A stretch of 19,991 bases of DNA from JAFAQB01 sp045808425 (GCA_045808425.1 JBJMFM010000302.1:1-19991); one strand, 5' to 3'. Shown: positions 1 to 7,669, numbered from the stretch's first letter. Program-made: numbers and translations. Notes: a model not told the origin generated them from the letters alone.

Positions 1-236
1 GCTTGAATCTAACATTTTCGACCCGTATATGTTTATCATATAATCTGATTTTTTCTTTGATTTTAAGTATTGTAAAGACCAGTCAGGGATTTCTTGTCTC
101 TTAAAGTGATAGTATTTCATTGTACATAGTTGAGATAATGATACTCCATTTGTTTTTAGGGTTCTTAAATTTTTCCGCCTGAATAATGTTATGATAAGTA
201 TGTGAACAATCATTGTCGGCCCATGCTGAGTCAATC
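1..236 (-). pseudogene. Fragment of PriX-like (primase-associated) gene, left copy
   Basis: Read on the minus strand this stretch encodes a piece matching the C-terminal part of the decayed gene at 18500-19206: shared words are SHTYHNIIQ, KFKNPK, TNGV, KSDYMIN (KSDCMIN in the other copy) and SKMLDS. One extra A in the AAAAAC run near position 157 breaks the frame; removing it restores an open frame down to the window edge. The upstream side stops being homologous at about 236, where in-frame stops occur, so the N-terminal part is missing. The gene may continue left of the window. The link to PriX rests on the fuller right-hand copy (a WIES...ISDFRK...YLINVKK pattern) and is from memory of the family, not a search. 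No function is expected of this fragment. Confidence 0.55.
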
Positions 237-520
237 TTTATAGAGCGTTAACCAGAATTGCTTCGGAAGTGTCAGTTTTCAAATTACCTGAACCTATAAT
301 TAGATGTATTATCTCCCAGCAACAAAGCAAAACCATTTGCGAACAGACCTACGCATTTGTTCCTGGTGTCCCTATCGGCGAGCAACAATCTTTTTTACAT
401 ATATGCTGCACTTATATATATTATGGCACCAATGTTCTTTTGATCCACATAGCCTAGATCAATTAATTAATTATTTAATTTAATGTAATATATCAATACC
501 TACCTACAGGGATCTCTATT
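237..520. other. Intergenic, no gene recognised
   Basis: No convincing gene. A weak plus-strand reading frame at 269-457 lacks a recognisable family and a placed promoter. The stretch 460-482 is a run of TTAA/ATTA words. The promoter of the small gene at 521 lies at its right end. Confidence 0.4.
485..494 (+). promoter_or_regulatory. Probable TATA box for the 521 gene
   Basis: GTAATATATC centred about 32 bases before the ATG at 521. The same spacing class recurs before other genes of the window, consistent with archaeal promoters and short leaders. Confidence 0.4.
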
Positions 521-700
521 ATGAACAACATAATGAATAGAGCAAAAAATTGTCAGCAGATTACTAATAAATTGGCTACTTATAATAATGACAAGATCCC
601 TCAACATTATAAAAATAAGGAGTTATATGGAAATTGCTGTTGCTCAAAAATAAGGTATGCAAACTTTGCTAGCAAGTGGAAACGAGAAGATATATCTTGA
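521..700 (+). CDS. Small basic Cys-containing hypothetical protein (59 aa)
   Basis: An open frame of 59 codons begins at ATG 521 (MNNIMNRAKN) and ends at TGA 698-700. The product is basic and hydrophilic, with a CCC cluster at residues 39-41 followed by SKIRYANFASKWKRED. It has no signal peptide or membrane segment. Support comes from the TATA-like element at 485-494 and from the junction with the next gene: its stop lies five bases before the ATG at 706 of the DNA glycosylase, so the two could be co-transcribed. I do not recognise the family. Against it are its shortness and Asn/Lys-rich composition, which A/T-rich DNA yields by chance. Confidence 0.4.
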   Translation: MNNIMNRAKNCQQITNKLATYNNDKIPQHYKNKELYGNCCCSKIRYANFASKWKREDIS

Positions 701-705
701 AATGT

Positions 706-1320
706 ATGTGTTCTGACTTTTATGCTAAATCAACTGTGGTTGTTGCTAGAGATCTACTTGGCAAAACCTTAGTACGCCTAATACCTAGTGACACCAATAA
801 AACCAAGAGGATATCCGGCATAGTTGTTGAAACTGAAGCATATGGTTTTACCAATGATCCTGCGAGTCATGCTTATAGAGGTTTGACATTTCGAAACTCA
901 ACAATGTTCGGAGACGTCGGACGAGCATATATTTACTTTACATATGGAAGTCAATTTTGTGTAAATGTTTCTGCCCGATCAAGCAAAGTTAAAGCCGGTG
1001 CTGTACTCATAAGGGCATTGCAACCTTTAGAAGGTATCGACAAAATGATGACTTTTCGTAAAACTGATGATATGTTATCTTTGACTTCAGGTCCAGGCAA
1101 ACTTTCCCAAGCTTTGAACATCAATTTGTCACTAAATGGCTATGATGTGACTGATCCCCGGAGCGAATTGCATATAGAATATGGAATCAATCCAGCGTCA
1201 ATAGTTGAAACTAGTAGAATAGGGATAAGCCGGGGAATAGATAAAAAGTGGAGATTCATCATTGCAGACAATATGATGAAAGGGCATTTGAATAAATATG
1301 CCTCAAGAAGAAATTTCTAA
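706..1320 (+). CDS. Alkyladenine (3-methyladenine) DNA glycosylase, AAG/MPG family
   Basis: A monofunctional base-excision repair glycosylase that removes alkylated and deaminated purines. The family fold is shown by the N-terminal FYAKSTVVVARDLLGK, the catalytic-region word VETEAY (Glu as general base), then DPASHAYRG, RNSTMFG, a YIYFTYG block, GAVLIRALQPLEG and LTSGPGKLSQAL, in the expected order. The length of 204 residues is normal for the prokaryotic family. I start at ATG 706, because the conserved part begins directly after it and the upstream small ORF ends at 700; an in-frame GTG at 676 would add ten residues and overlap that ORF. No lesion is visible. Confidence 0.93.
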   Translation: MCSDFYAKSTVVVARDLLGKTLVRLIPSDTNKTKRISGIVVETEAYGFTNDPASHAYRGLTFRNSTMFGDVGRAYIYFTYGSQFCVNVSARSSKVKAGAVLIRALQPLEGIDKMMTFRKTDDMLSLTSGPGKLSQALNINLSLNGYDVTDPRSELHIEYGINPASIVETSRIGISRGIDKKWRFIIADNMMKGHLNKYASRRNF

Positions 1321-1402
1321 AGTCAGATCATACGCCTAAGCTACAATAGACATTCTGTCAGCTCTTAGTAAAATGTACTTACTAGTATCGCAAACATTTA
1401 AT

Positions 1403-1411
1403 CTATATATA
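1403..1411 (+). promoter_or_regulatory. Probable TATA box for the ribbon-helix-helix gene
   Basis: CTATATATA about 40 bases before ATG 1448, allowing a leader of roughly 15 bases. Confidence 0.4.
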
Positions 1412-1447
1412 CATATATCTGTATGTACTTATTAAAGATGAATAGAT

Positions 1448-1588
1448 ATGGGAAAGATATTAGTGGCTTTAGACGATGAGCTAGAGAAAAGGTTTAGAGA
1501 AGGTGTATTCAGGCGTTATGGTATGAAAAAAGGCAATCTTACAAATGCAATATCCGAGGCTATAGAGTTGTGGTTAAAATCCAAATAG
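1448..1588 (+). CDS. Ribbon-helix-helix (CopG/Arc-like) small DNA-binding protein, 46 aa
   Basis: ATG 1448 to TAG 1586-1588 gives a 46-residue protein. It starts with a short beta strand, KILVALDDELEKRF, followed by helix A (RFREGVFRRYG), the turn KKGNLTNA and helix B (AISEAIELWLKSK). This strand-helix-turn-helix order, with an SEAIELWL ending, is typical of archaeal MetJ/Arc/CopG regulators, which bind DNA as dimers through the N-terminal strand. Such proteins are autonomous repressors or antitoxins. No toxin gene is seen beside it: the next plus-strand gene, uroporphyrinogen-III synthase, is about 500 bases away. Family assignment is by pattern; target unknown. Confidence 0.75.
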   Translation: MGKILVALDDELEKRFREGVFRRYGMKKGNLTNAISEAIELWLKSK

Positions 1589-1764
1589 ATCGAGAACATG
1601 GTCTTATAGTACTGTGTACTTTCATAATGATTTTTTAGTACAGCTAACCATGCCTGAATACTTGGTTGCTATAGATAGGTATTTCCTGATACCTCGCTTG
1701 TCATAAGTAGTTGGACATCAACAGAAGTATCGAATTTCCCAAAAAACTTTTCGACATCGATCAT
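1516..1764 (-). pseudogene. Possible decayed small gene with an in-frame TAG
   Basis: On the minus strand ATG 1764 opens a frame (MIDVEKFFGKFDTSVDV...) that meets TAG at 1669-1671 after 31 codons. It then stays open with protein-like composition (QPSIQAWLAVLKNHYEST) to TAA at 1516-1518, 83 codons in all. A TATA-like element (GTATATTATT on the minus strand, near 1790-1800) lies about 32 bases upstream of the ATG. The far end overlaps the ribbon-helix-helix gene antisense, so part of the reading is a shadow. Either a 31-residue peptide or a nonsense-mutated gene; no family recognised. Confidence 0.25.
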
Positions 1765-2098
1765 TATAAGAAACCCATGTCTTTTTTTAATAATAATATA
1801 CGCCAATTAATTTTATTTTATTTTATTAGACTAAATAGTACTTCTATCTGTTAGGATAAATATTTGAAAAAATATTAGCCGTTATCATGTGACAAATTTG
1901 TCCTTTCAATAGATAGCACAAATCATAAATGTAACAACAATCTGCTATCTTGCTTCCGCGGTCACTACTACACTAAAAGATACTTAATCGACTTGTGTTC
2001 TGTTGGTAGTTGTTGGTATACCGCAAAAAAATTTTCGTAATCTGAAAATGGTTGTATTCTAGATATGAATATTTTTTGATTTTATAATAAACTTCAAA
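1765..2098. other. Intergenic, A/T-rich, no gene recognised
   Basis: Contains a tandem TTTTA run at 1811-1828 and several A/T-rich words. TTTATAATAA at 2080-2089 could be the TATA box of the following gene. No RNA gene recognised. Confidence 0.35.
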
Positions 2099-3067
2099 TT
2101 GCTATATCATACCGTAATATTTTGGGGAATTGGTAACATATTGTCGCTGACAGGTCTTAGAATAGCAATAACAAGTAGCCGAAGAGCATCAGAGTTAGCA
2201 TATATTGTAAAAAATTTTGGAGGCATTCCCCATTTTGCACCCACAATAGCCATTGAGGCAAAGCAAGGCATATCGAAGGAAATCAAGAATTTTATAACAA
2301 GAATAATAGAAGGAAGCATAGATTACGTTATCTTCATGACTGGACCCGGGGTATACTTATTTATGCTGGCAGCCAGGGATTTGGGTTTAGAAAAAAAGTT
2401 GGTCAAAGCTTTGAATCAGACTATTATAATATCTAGGAGTTTTAAACCGAAGTATGCACTGGCTAAACATGGAGTTCAAACAGCTATAGTACCAGACGAA
2501 AATACCTCAGAAGGAATAGCAAGGGTTCTGAACAATTATGACATACAGAATAAAAATATTGCCATATTATCTCATGGTTCATACCCAGTGGGATTGAAAG
2601 AACAGCTTATGACAGCAGGGGCTCAGGTTATAGAGCATTCTATCTATAAATATTCACTTGAACTTAATGAAAGTGGAGCTAAAATTTTAAACTCAATGGG
2701 TTTTGGATATAAAAGTCCAGAGGAACAAAAAGTTATAGAACTTGTTGAAGAAATTAATAACGGACTCATTGATGCGATAACATTTACTAGCCCACCTGCT
2801 GTACATGGACTATTTAACATAGCCGAAGTTCACCATATGAAGAAATCCTTGCAATCATCGCTCAATAATTATACGATAATAGTTGCAGTGGGGCCGTCTA
2901 CAAAGAAAGCTTTGGAGCAAAATAGTATCAAAGTAGATGTTGTACCTAACATCTATAAAATTGGTCCGATGATTAAGGCTCTTAGCGATTATTTCGACCA
3001 AACTAGAAACCAGGCTATAGGAAGCGATAAATTAAAGCGAGAAAAAAATCATAATAATTTATTTTAA
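2099..3067 (+). CDS. hemD: Uroporphyrinogen-III synthase
   Basis: Cyclises hydroxymethylbilane with inversion of ring D to give uroporphyrinogen III, the common precursor of siroheme, heme-type and cobalamin tetrapyrroles; cytosolic. The protein shows the two-lobed HemD pattern: LRIAITSSRRASELAYIV at the start, FMTGPGVYLF near residue 80, a linker into the second lobe (NIAILSHGSYPVGLKEQL), AITFTSPPAVHGLF near 230 and IIVAVGPSTKKALE near 260. The 322 residues exceed the typical 250-270, mainly through extra N-terminal residues and a long basic tail. The annotated start is TTG 2099; a second TTG at 2141 lies just before the conserved LSLTGLRIA and may be the true start given the A/T box at 2080-2089. 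No other hem gene is in the window. Confidence 0.88.
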   Translation: MLYHTVIFWGIGNILSLTGLRIAITSSRRASELAYIVKNFGGIPHFAPTIAIEAKQGISKEIKNFITRIIEGSIDYVIFMTGPGVYLFMLAARDLGLEKKLVKALNQTIIISRSFKPKYALAKHGVQTAIVPDENTSEGIARVLNNYDIQNKNIAILSHGSYPVGLKEQLMTAGAQVIEHSIYKYSLELNESGAKILNSMGFGYKSPEEQKVIELVEEINNGLIDAITFTSPPAVHGLFNIAEVHHMKKSLQSSLNNYTIIVAVGPSTKKALEQNSIKVDVVPNIYKIGPMIKALSDYFDQTRNQAIGSDKLKREKNHNNLF

Positions 3068-3442
3068 TTATGGTCTCCATGGCATCATAACAACGCCTCT
3101 GGCCGTGGTTCAGGAGATGTATATAATCAAAACCTCAATTAAACCTACAAATAATGAATTTAAGGACGCAGTGTCCACTCTTGTCCAAGGCTTAATAGGC
3201 TGAAATGGGTATATTATTGATTCAGTCTGCATAACCATTAAACAAATAATATTATAATAAATCCATTGACTAGTAGTGTATATCACTTCTTGTAAAAACT
3301 GATTACTAACTTTCTTGGCCTTAAGATATCAATACTCACTATTACAGTTGACAAGCGTCGTGCATAAGAGTATAACATTTCGCATATCCAATGATTATTG
3401 ACACATAATACTTTTTTATTCTAACAGACGATCATATATACC
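3068..3442. other. Intergenic with a short coding-like relic
   Basis: Directly after hemD the +1 frame reads protein-like sequence (HGIITTPLAVVQEMY, then EFKDAVSTLVQGLIG) to TGA 3201-3203; an ATG at 3117 would give 28 residues. No family recognised, so it is not called a gene. The rest, 3204-3442, is A/T-rich and holds the promoter of the PAC2 gene. Confidence 0.3.
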
Positions 3443-4159
3443 ATGGAATTCGTCGACGTTGAAAGGCCTGAAGTTACGAAGCCTATAATTATTGCTGCAA
3501 TGCAAGATATGGGCAATGTTGGAAGCATAGTCATCGATTTTATCAATAAGAATCTAAACACACATCTTTTTCGATATATTTCTCCACCATACCCAAACTA
3601 TGTTATAGATAAAGGCGGACACATTGATTTTCAACCAGAAAAATGGGAATATAGGTATGGAAAAGGCATAATAGGATTTGGGGGCGGTGCAGGTCAACCT
3701 CAAACAAACGAAGAACTGTACGAACTCTGTGGAGACGTCATAGATATTGCTAAGATGTATTCTGCTCAATTGATTTATACATTCGGTGCATTTCATACTA
3801 GTAGACACATAAACAAGCAGCCAAGAACATTCATCACAACTACATCACAAGAACTAACTGAACAGATAAAAAGATTAGGGGTGGAGACAACTGCACAATC
3901 ATCATTAATCACTGGTTTCAACGGACTTATTCTGGGTTTTGCAAAAATGAATAACATAAGAGGCATTGGACTGTATGGTGAGATAAACGAACCACAAATA
4001 CCTCAATATCGTTCTGCCAAAAGTGTCTTGCAATTGTTAGAGAGATTAACTTTCCAGAAGTACGGAGAGTTAGATGAGCTTGATAGAATGGCCGAGGTAG
4101 TAGAAAAAGAAATAGACAAGATGAGAAGAATGGATGAATCTTTCTATGACAGCAGGTAG
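3443..4159 (+). CDS. PAC2 family protein (proteasome assembly chaperone-like)
   Basis: The 238-residue protein has the PAC2 (PF09754) pattern: an N-terminal strand PIIIAAMQDMGNVG, then INKNLNTHLFRYISPPYPNYV, a glycine-rich segment near residue 77 (IIGFGGGAGQPQTNEELYEL), LIYTFGAFHTS near 113, and LITGFNGLILGFAKMNNIRGIGLYGE near 156-180. The C-terminus is a charged helix (DELDRMAEVVEKEIDKMRRM). Archaeal relatives include PbaA/PbaB, which share the fold of eukaryotic 20S proteasome assembly chaperones, but the role of most thaumarchaeal members is not settled. ATG 3443 is the natural start. Single gene with its own A/T-rich upstream region. Confidence 0.88.
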   Translation: MEFVDVERPEVTKPIIIAAMQDMGNVGSIVIDFINKNLNTHLFRYISPPYPNYVIDKGGHIDFQPEKWEYRYGKGIIGFGGGAGQPQTNEELYELCGDVIDIAKMYSAQLIYTFGAFHTSRHINKQPRTFITTTSQELTEQIKRLGVETTAQSSLITGFNGLILGFAKMNNIRGIGLYGEINEPQIPQYRSAKSVLQLLERLTFQKYGELDELDRMAEVVEKEIDKMRRMDESFYDSR

Positions 4160-4433
4160 TTTTGCAATCATCAAAAGTATTTGATACAAAGTATATGTAA
4201 TGTTACTCTAAGGATAATACTATACTTTGTAGTTAATAGAGAAGCTACTCCAACAATAACAATAGTGGACAATAGAAAATCATCTAATCCATATTATGCT
4301 AAAAGTTTGCACGCGAGTGAGTCCAGCAAATACTCGGGTAATCCTTTTGAGAATGGTTTACTGTTACGTTGTCACTATACAGTCTTACTAGAGGATATAC
4401 ATAGAGACAAAGATAACTCTATCTGAGTTTGTA

Positions 4434-4544
4434 ATGGATCAACTGCGACCCGCAGAGCAATCGTACCGACTCCTTATTGATTATATTGGTTATCTTGCAG
4501 TGTTTGCATTTTATCTTGGAAACACTATGAGATTTTTCAAATAG
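4434..4544 (+). CDS. Possible 36-aa single-pass membrane peptide
   Basis: ATG 4434 to TAG 4542-4544 encodes a polar start (MDQLRPAEQSYR), a hydrophobic segment (LLIDYIGYLAVFAFYLG) and a basic end (NTMRFFK). This layout fits a one-helix membrane peptide. No clear TATA box lies at the usual distance and no family is recognised, so it may be a chance frame. Confidence 0.2.
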   Translation: MDQLRPAEQSYRLLIDYIGYLAVFAFYLGNTMRFFK

Positions 4545-4610
4545 TTGGAAATAATGGATTTATTTACCCAAAATAGTTGTTACTATTCATACACATACAA
4601 GAAATAGTTA

Positions 4611-4625
4611 TAATAAATATATATG
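4611..4625 (+). promoter_or_regulatory. Probable TATA box for the Lrp/AsnC gene
   Basis: TAATAAATATATATG, centred about 36 bases before TTG 4654, supports that start with a very short leader. Confidence 0.4.
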
Positions 4626-4653
4626 TAAGTCCCTTCTACCCACTAGATCGAAC

Positions 4654-5163
4654 TTGGAGATTAACGACATTGACGGCCTATTAGATGATATTAATCTTCG
4701 TATAATAGATATTCTAAGTAAAGATTCATCAACAACTTTTGTTGAAATAGCTAAAAAGATTGGAATATCTGATGCAACAGTACATTTGAGAGTTAGAAGA
4801 TTAATCGCTGCAGGTGTAATTACCAAGTTTACAATTTCTGTCGATAATAATCTTCTTGGATATGACCACCTTGCATTTATGGGAATAAATGTTGAACCGG
4901 GTTTTGCAGATGAGGCTACTTTAGAACTAGCAAATCTAGAAGAAGTATTAGAAATTCATGAAATGCATGGTACATTTGACCTGCTTTTAAAGATTCGTGC
5001 CAGAGACTTAAATCAGATGAGAGATGTTGTAGAAAACAAGATACGTAAATTAGCGCATATTTTGGAGACAGAGTTAATGACTGTCTTGAAAACTAAAAAG
5101 GAAGAGCAAATAGTTTCTTTGACAAAAGACATTACAATACACACTAATTCTTCTGGAACTTAA
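4654..5163 (+). CDS. Lrp/AsnC family transcriptional regulator
   Basis: A 169-residue regulator of the feast/famine type. Residues about 10-60 form the winged HTH (LRIIDILSKDSSTTFVEIAK, then KIGISDATVHLRVRRLIAAG and VITKFTISVD). Residues about 65-145 form the RAM ligand-binding domain (AFMGINVEPGF, LEEVLEIHEMHGTFDLLLKI, ARDLNQMRDVV). Family members form dimers and octamers and respond to amino acids or other small molecules; the ligand here cannot be read from sequence. The start is TTG 4654, supported by the TATA-like element at 4611-4625 and by the lack of an in-frame ATG upstream. The C-terminal 25 residues (KKEEQIVSLTKD...) form a polar tail. Confidence 0.92.
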   Translation: MEINDIDGLLDDINLRIIDILSKDSSTTFVEIAKKIGISDATVHLRVRRLIAAGVITKFTISVDNNLLGYDHLAFMGINVEPGFADEATLELANLEEVLEIHEMHGTFDLLLKIRARDLNQMRDVVENKIRKLAHILETELMTVLKTKKEEQIVSLTKDITIHTNSSGT

Positions 5164-5391
5164 TAATCGATTAGCTGCAAATGGATCCCCATATATGCAT
5201 CACGCAAAATTCGTTCTGTTATGTTCTTTCATCTACTGCTAATAATTAAGTTAGAGATCATTATTTACTTGATACGGAACCAATATATAGTTTTTAGTTC
5301 TTTGCTACAATCAATGCATTAGTTGCGCTATAGATCTGATTTAATTATTACTTATTTATTGTTTATTGAATTGGGCTTTGGATGATTGATC

Positions 5392-6036
5392 CTAGTGGTA
5401 GTTTGGATTCAACCATTCAATAAATGCGGCATAGTTCAATGATCGACTATCATGAATATAGTCTGGAATTATTTTAATATATTTAAAACCATTTTTTAAA
5501 TCAAACGATAGAACTTGGTCTTGTATTTCACCTTTTACCACTTTTTCTGCGTATTCACATGGAGACATCTTATCTGCATATTCACAATAATTGTATAACC
5601 TGCCTCCTGCTATTACTCTTTTTAAATTTAATATTATCGCTAGCTCTTTTCTAGCACTAAAGAGCATTGTAGCAATTCCCTGTCGCCGAAAATCCGGATG
5701 GATACAAATATCATCTCCATAAAGGCTATTGCCTTTAGGATCATGGGATCTAAAAATGCTGCGATTTCCAACAATATCGTACCATGAATGATCACGGTAC
5801 TCAGGATTTAATGAAACAATTAAGCTACTTGCTGAACCAACTACTCTTCCATTTAATTCGGCACAAAATTGGCCTTCTGGAAATAAATTAATATGATCTT
5901 CAAGAAATGATGGTTCAGATACTATTCCAGTGGCTACATCTAAAAATGATTCTCTTTGTATAGCAACTATTTGGGAAATATCCTTTTCGCAGGCGTTTCT
6001 AATTGCTACTTTGTTAATGTTATTGTTATTTAGCAT
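5392..6036 (-). CDS. GNAT family N-acetyltransferase
   Basis: The 214-residue protein begins IRNACEKDISQIVAIQRESF, the usual beta1-alpha1 of GNAT enzymes. It has the acetyl-CoA pyrophosphate-binding motif A near residues 112-125 (ICIHPDFRRQGIATML, i.e. the RRxGxA type), preceded by the strand GRVVGSASSLIV. After motif A comes KRVIAGGRLYNYCEYADKMS and a C-terminal lobe ending GFKYIKIIPDYIHDSRSLNY, resembling archaeal GNATs annotated only as acyltransferases. Substrate unknown. Start ATG 6036 opens with an Asn run (LNNNNINK). It lies divergent from msrB, with 227 bases between. A TATA-like stretch on the minus strand sits near 6074-6088. Confidence 0.87.
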   Translation of the reverse strand: MLNNNNINKVAIRNACEKDISQIVAIQRESFLDVATGIVSEPSFLEDHINLFPEGQFCAELNGRVVGSASSLIVSLNPEYRDHSWYDIVGNRSIFRSHDPKGNSLYGDDICIHPDFRRQGIATMLFSARKELAIILNLKRVIAGGRLYNYCEYADKMSPCEYAEKVVKGEIQDQVLSFDLKNGFKYIKIIPDYIHDSRSLNYAAFIEWLNPNYH

Positions 6037-6263
6037 GATTCCATTGACAATAATGAAAATGAGATGATAAAAATATTATATTTCAAATCAATATGTAGAT
6101 TACTACATTACTTATACTGAATAGTTTAGCTTGCATAGTGAAGGAATGTGATATAATTTTTAACGCTTTGTTTTAGCACTCCTTTTACAAAAGACTATAT
6201 AATAATATATGATATATATAATAGCATAAGATTCAAAATCTACCGAGGAAGTATAATAATAAT
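6037..6263. promoter_or_regulatory. Divergent promoter region, GNAT and msrBA
   Basis: Holds TATA-like elements for both directions: AAATATAATA on the minus strand near 6080 and GATATATATAATAGC on the plus strand near 6210-6225. Just upstream of msrB there is a purine-rich GAGGAAG at about 6244-6250, roughly 14 bases before the ATG, so this mRNA has a leader and possibly a weak ribosome-binding site. Confidence 0.4.
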
Positions 6264-6656
6264 ATGAATTACAACGAACTTAGCCCAGAAGAAGAGAGAG
6301 TCATTGTACATAAAGCAACTGAAATTCCCTTCACTGGCAAGTATGACGATTTTTATGAGGATGGAACATTTATCTGTATAAGGTGTAATGCACCTCTTTT
6401 TTCATCTAAAAGTAAGTTTGATGCCGGATGTGGGTGGCCAAGCTTTGATGAAAGCTTTCCAAATGCAGTAAAGCGCGTGCCTGATCCCGATGGGATAAGA
6501 ACAGAAATAGAGTGTGAAAACTGCGGTGCCCATTTAGGACATGAGTTTCTTGGAGAAAATTTGACAAACAAGAACACCCGGGAATGTGTCAATTCATTAT
6601 CCATACGTTTTATACCAAAGGGAAAGGAGCTACCTAAAACAATAATACATGAATAA
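6264..6656 (+). CDS. msrB: Peptide-methionine (R)-S-oxide reductase MsrB
   Basis: Reduces the R epimer of methionine sulfoxide in proteins, using thioredoxin-type reductant. At 130 residues it is the usual length. Two zinc-binding pairs are visible, CIRC at 38-41 and CENC at 84-87. The GCGWPSF block at 55-61 carries Cys56, at the position of the resolving cysteine in some MsrBs. The catalytic cysteine is Cys108 in RECVNSLSIRF, preceded by HLGHEF. So this is a zinc-containing, Cys-type (not selenocysteine) MsrB. The gene overlaps msrA by eight bases, so the pair is very probably one transcript and covers both sulfoxide epimers. Confidence 0.96.
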   Translation: MNYNELSPEEERVIVHKATEIPFTGKYDDFYEDGTFICIRCNAPLFSSKSKFDAGCGWPSFDESFPNAVKRVPDPDGIRTEIECENCGAHLGHEFLGENLTNKNTRECVNSLSIRFIPKGKELPKTIIHE

Positions 6657-7230
6657 CAATAACAACAATATTAATAATAATAACAAGACTACACAAATAG
6701 CAACGCTTGCCAATGGATGTTTTTGGTGTAGCGAAGCAATCTTCAAAAGACTCAAAGGTGTCAAATCTGTTCTACCAGGATATTCAGGAGGAATAGTGGA
6801 AAATCCTTCTTATGAAGAAGTATGCACAGGAAAAACAGGACATGCAGAATCAATTCAAATAGAATTTGATCCAACAGTGACACCTTATGAAAAAATCCTT
6901 GATGTTTTCTGGCATACGCATGATCCAACTACCCTTAATAGACAAGGCAACGATGTTGGCACACAGTATAGATCTGCAATCTTTTATCATGATCAAAAAC
7001 AAAAAGAGCTTGCTGAGAAGTCAAAAAGAGATCTTGAAAAAGCGGGTGTTTACAAAAATCCTATTGTTACAGAAATTACTCCTTTTAAAAATTTTTATGT
7101 TGCAGAGGATTACCACAAGAATTACTATGAAGAACATCAAGATGCACCATATTGCAACTTTGTTATCGATCCCAAAATGCAAAAACTGCTTCTGAATTAT
7201 AGAAATGATGTGAGAGAGGAATACAAATAG
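6649..7230 (+). CDS. msrA: Peptide-methionine (S)-S-oxide reductase MsrA
   Basis: Reduces the S epimer of methionine sulfoxide. The active-site motif GCFWC is at residues 23-27, with Cys24 catalytic, followed by the MsrA signatures GVKSVLPGYSGG, YEEVCTGKTGHAE, VFWHTHDPTTLNRQGNDVGTQYRS and AEDYHKNYYE. Length 193 is normal. Before ATLANGCFWC the protein has an Asn-rich N-terminus (two runs of Asn split by one Ile, from AAT/AAC codons), which overlaps the msrB stop and has no match to the family. A later start is not available as ATG, so translation probably begins at 6649, coupled to msrB. Cytosolic. Confidence 0.96.
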   Translation: MNNNNNNINNNNKTTQIATLANGCFWCSEAIFKRLKGVKSVLPGYSGGIVENPSYEEVCTGKTGHAESIQIEFDPTVTPYEKILDVFWHTHDPTTLNRQGNDVGTQYRSAIFYHDQKQKELAEKSKRDLEKAGVYKNPIVTEITPFKNFYVAEDYHKNYYEEHQDAPYCNFVIDPKMQKLLLNYRNDVREEYK

Positions 7231-7354
7231 TAGCTGTTAGTAGATTTTATGTGTTATACGTCAGCAGATTTTATTCCTCAAAACTGCTTTGAGCTTTCAA
7301 GAGTAAAAAAGTTGCGTGCGGGACTAAAAAAGGAATTGAAGAAACATTTCCTGG

Positions 7355-7542
7355 CTAAGACACAGTGGAAGGCTGGCAGTGTGCAATTTTTGAATCGAGA
7401 CATTCACTTGGATTAGAGCATCTATCATAGAGCTGTCTCAAGGCGAAAGCTTGCTGAATGGCAGATTCTACGGCCATTAAAGTTGTCAGCAACCCAGAGC
7501 TGCTACAACTGTAAATACTGCTAGCATTGTGTTGTTGCTCAT
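7355..7542 (-). pseudogene. Frameshifted small secreted protein
   Basis: Minus-strand ATG 7542 starts MSNNTMLAVFTVVAAL, a signal-peptide start, but TGA follows after about 18 codons. One missing base near 7490 explains it. In the neighbouring frame the sequence continues GLLTTLMAVESAIQQAFA, then LRQLYDRCSNPSECLDSK and ends IAHCQPSTVS at TAG 7355-7357. The span is 188 bases, one short of 63 codons. Restored, it would be a 62-residue secreted protein with cleavage after AFA and three cysteines. A weak A/T box lies about 31 bases upstream. A sequencing error cannot be excluded with a single lesion. Confidence 0.5.
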
Positions 7543-7644
7543 TGCTGATACAATAGAGAAATGTAACTAATAATGGCCATTGTTATCCAAAAATGCGTAC
7601 AAACATGGTTATATTACCATATATAGAAAATAATCATCTAACTA

Positions 7645-7654
7645 TTTATATATA
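7645..7654 (+). promoter_or_regulatory. TATA box for the secreted duplicated-domain protein
   Basis: TTTATATATA about 20-25 bases before ATG 7670, which implies an essentially leaderless mRNA. Confidence 0.45.
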
Positions 7655-7669
7655 TTAAAAAGCGGAGAC

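Larger units (their letters stand above)
4160..4653. other. Intergenic with only a weak small ORF
   Basis: A plus-strand frame at 4181-4426 has no recognisable motif and a non-ATG start. A 36-codon ORF at 4434-4544 is listed separately. The right end carries the TATA-like element of the Lrp gene. Confidence 0.35.

Noticed and set aside
269..457. 62-codon plus-strand reading frame
   Set aside because: Non-ATG start, no motif or recognised family, no placed promoter; likely chance.
1448..1588. Toxin-antitoxin pair with the ribbon-helix-helix protein as antitoxin
   Set aside because: No toxin-like gene lies next to it on the same strand.
4181..4426. 81-codon plus-strand reading frame after the PAC2 gene
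   Set aside because: TTG start, low-complexity composition, no recognisable domain.
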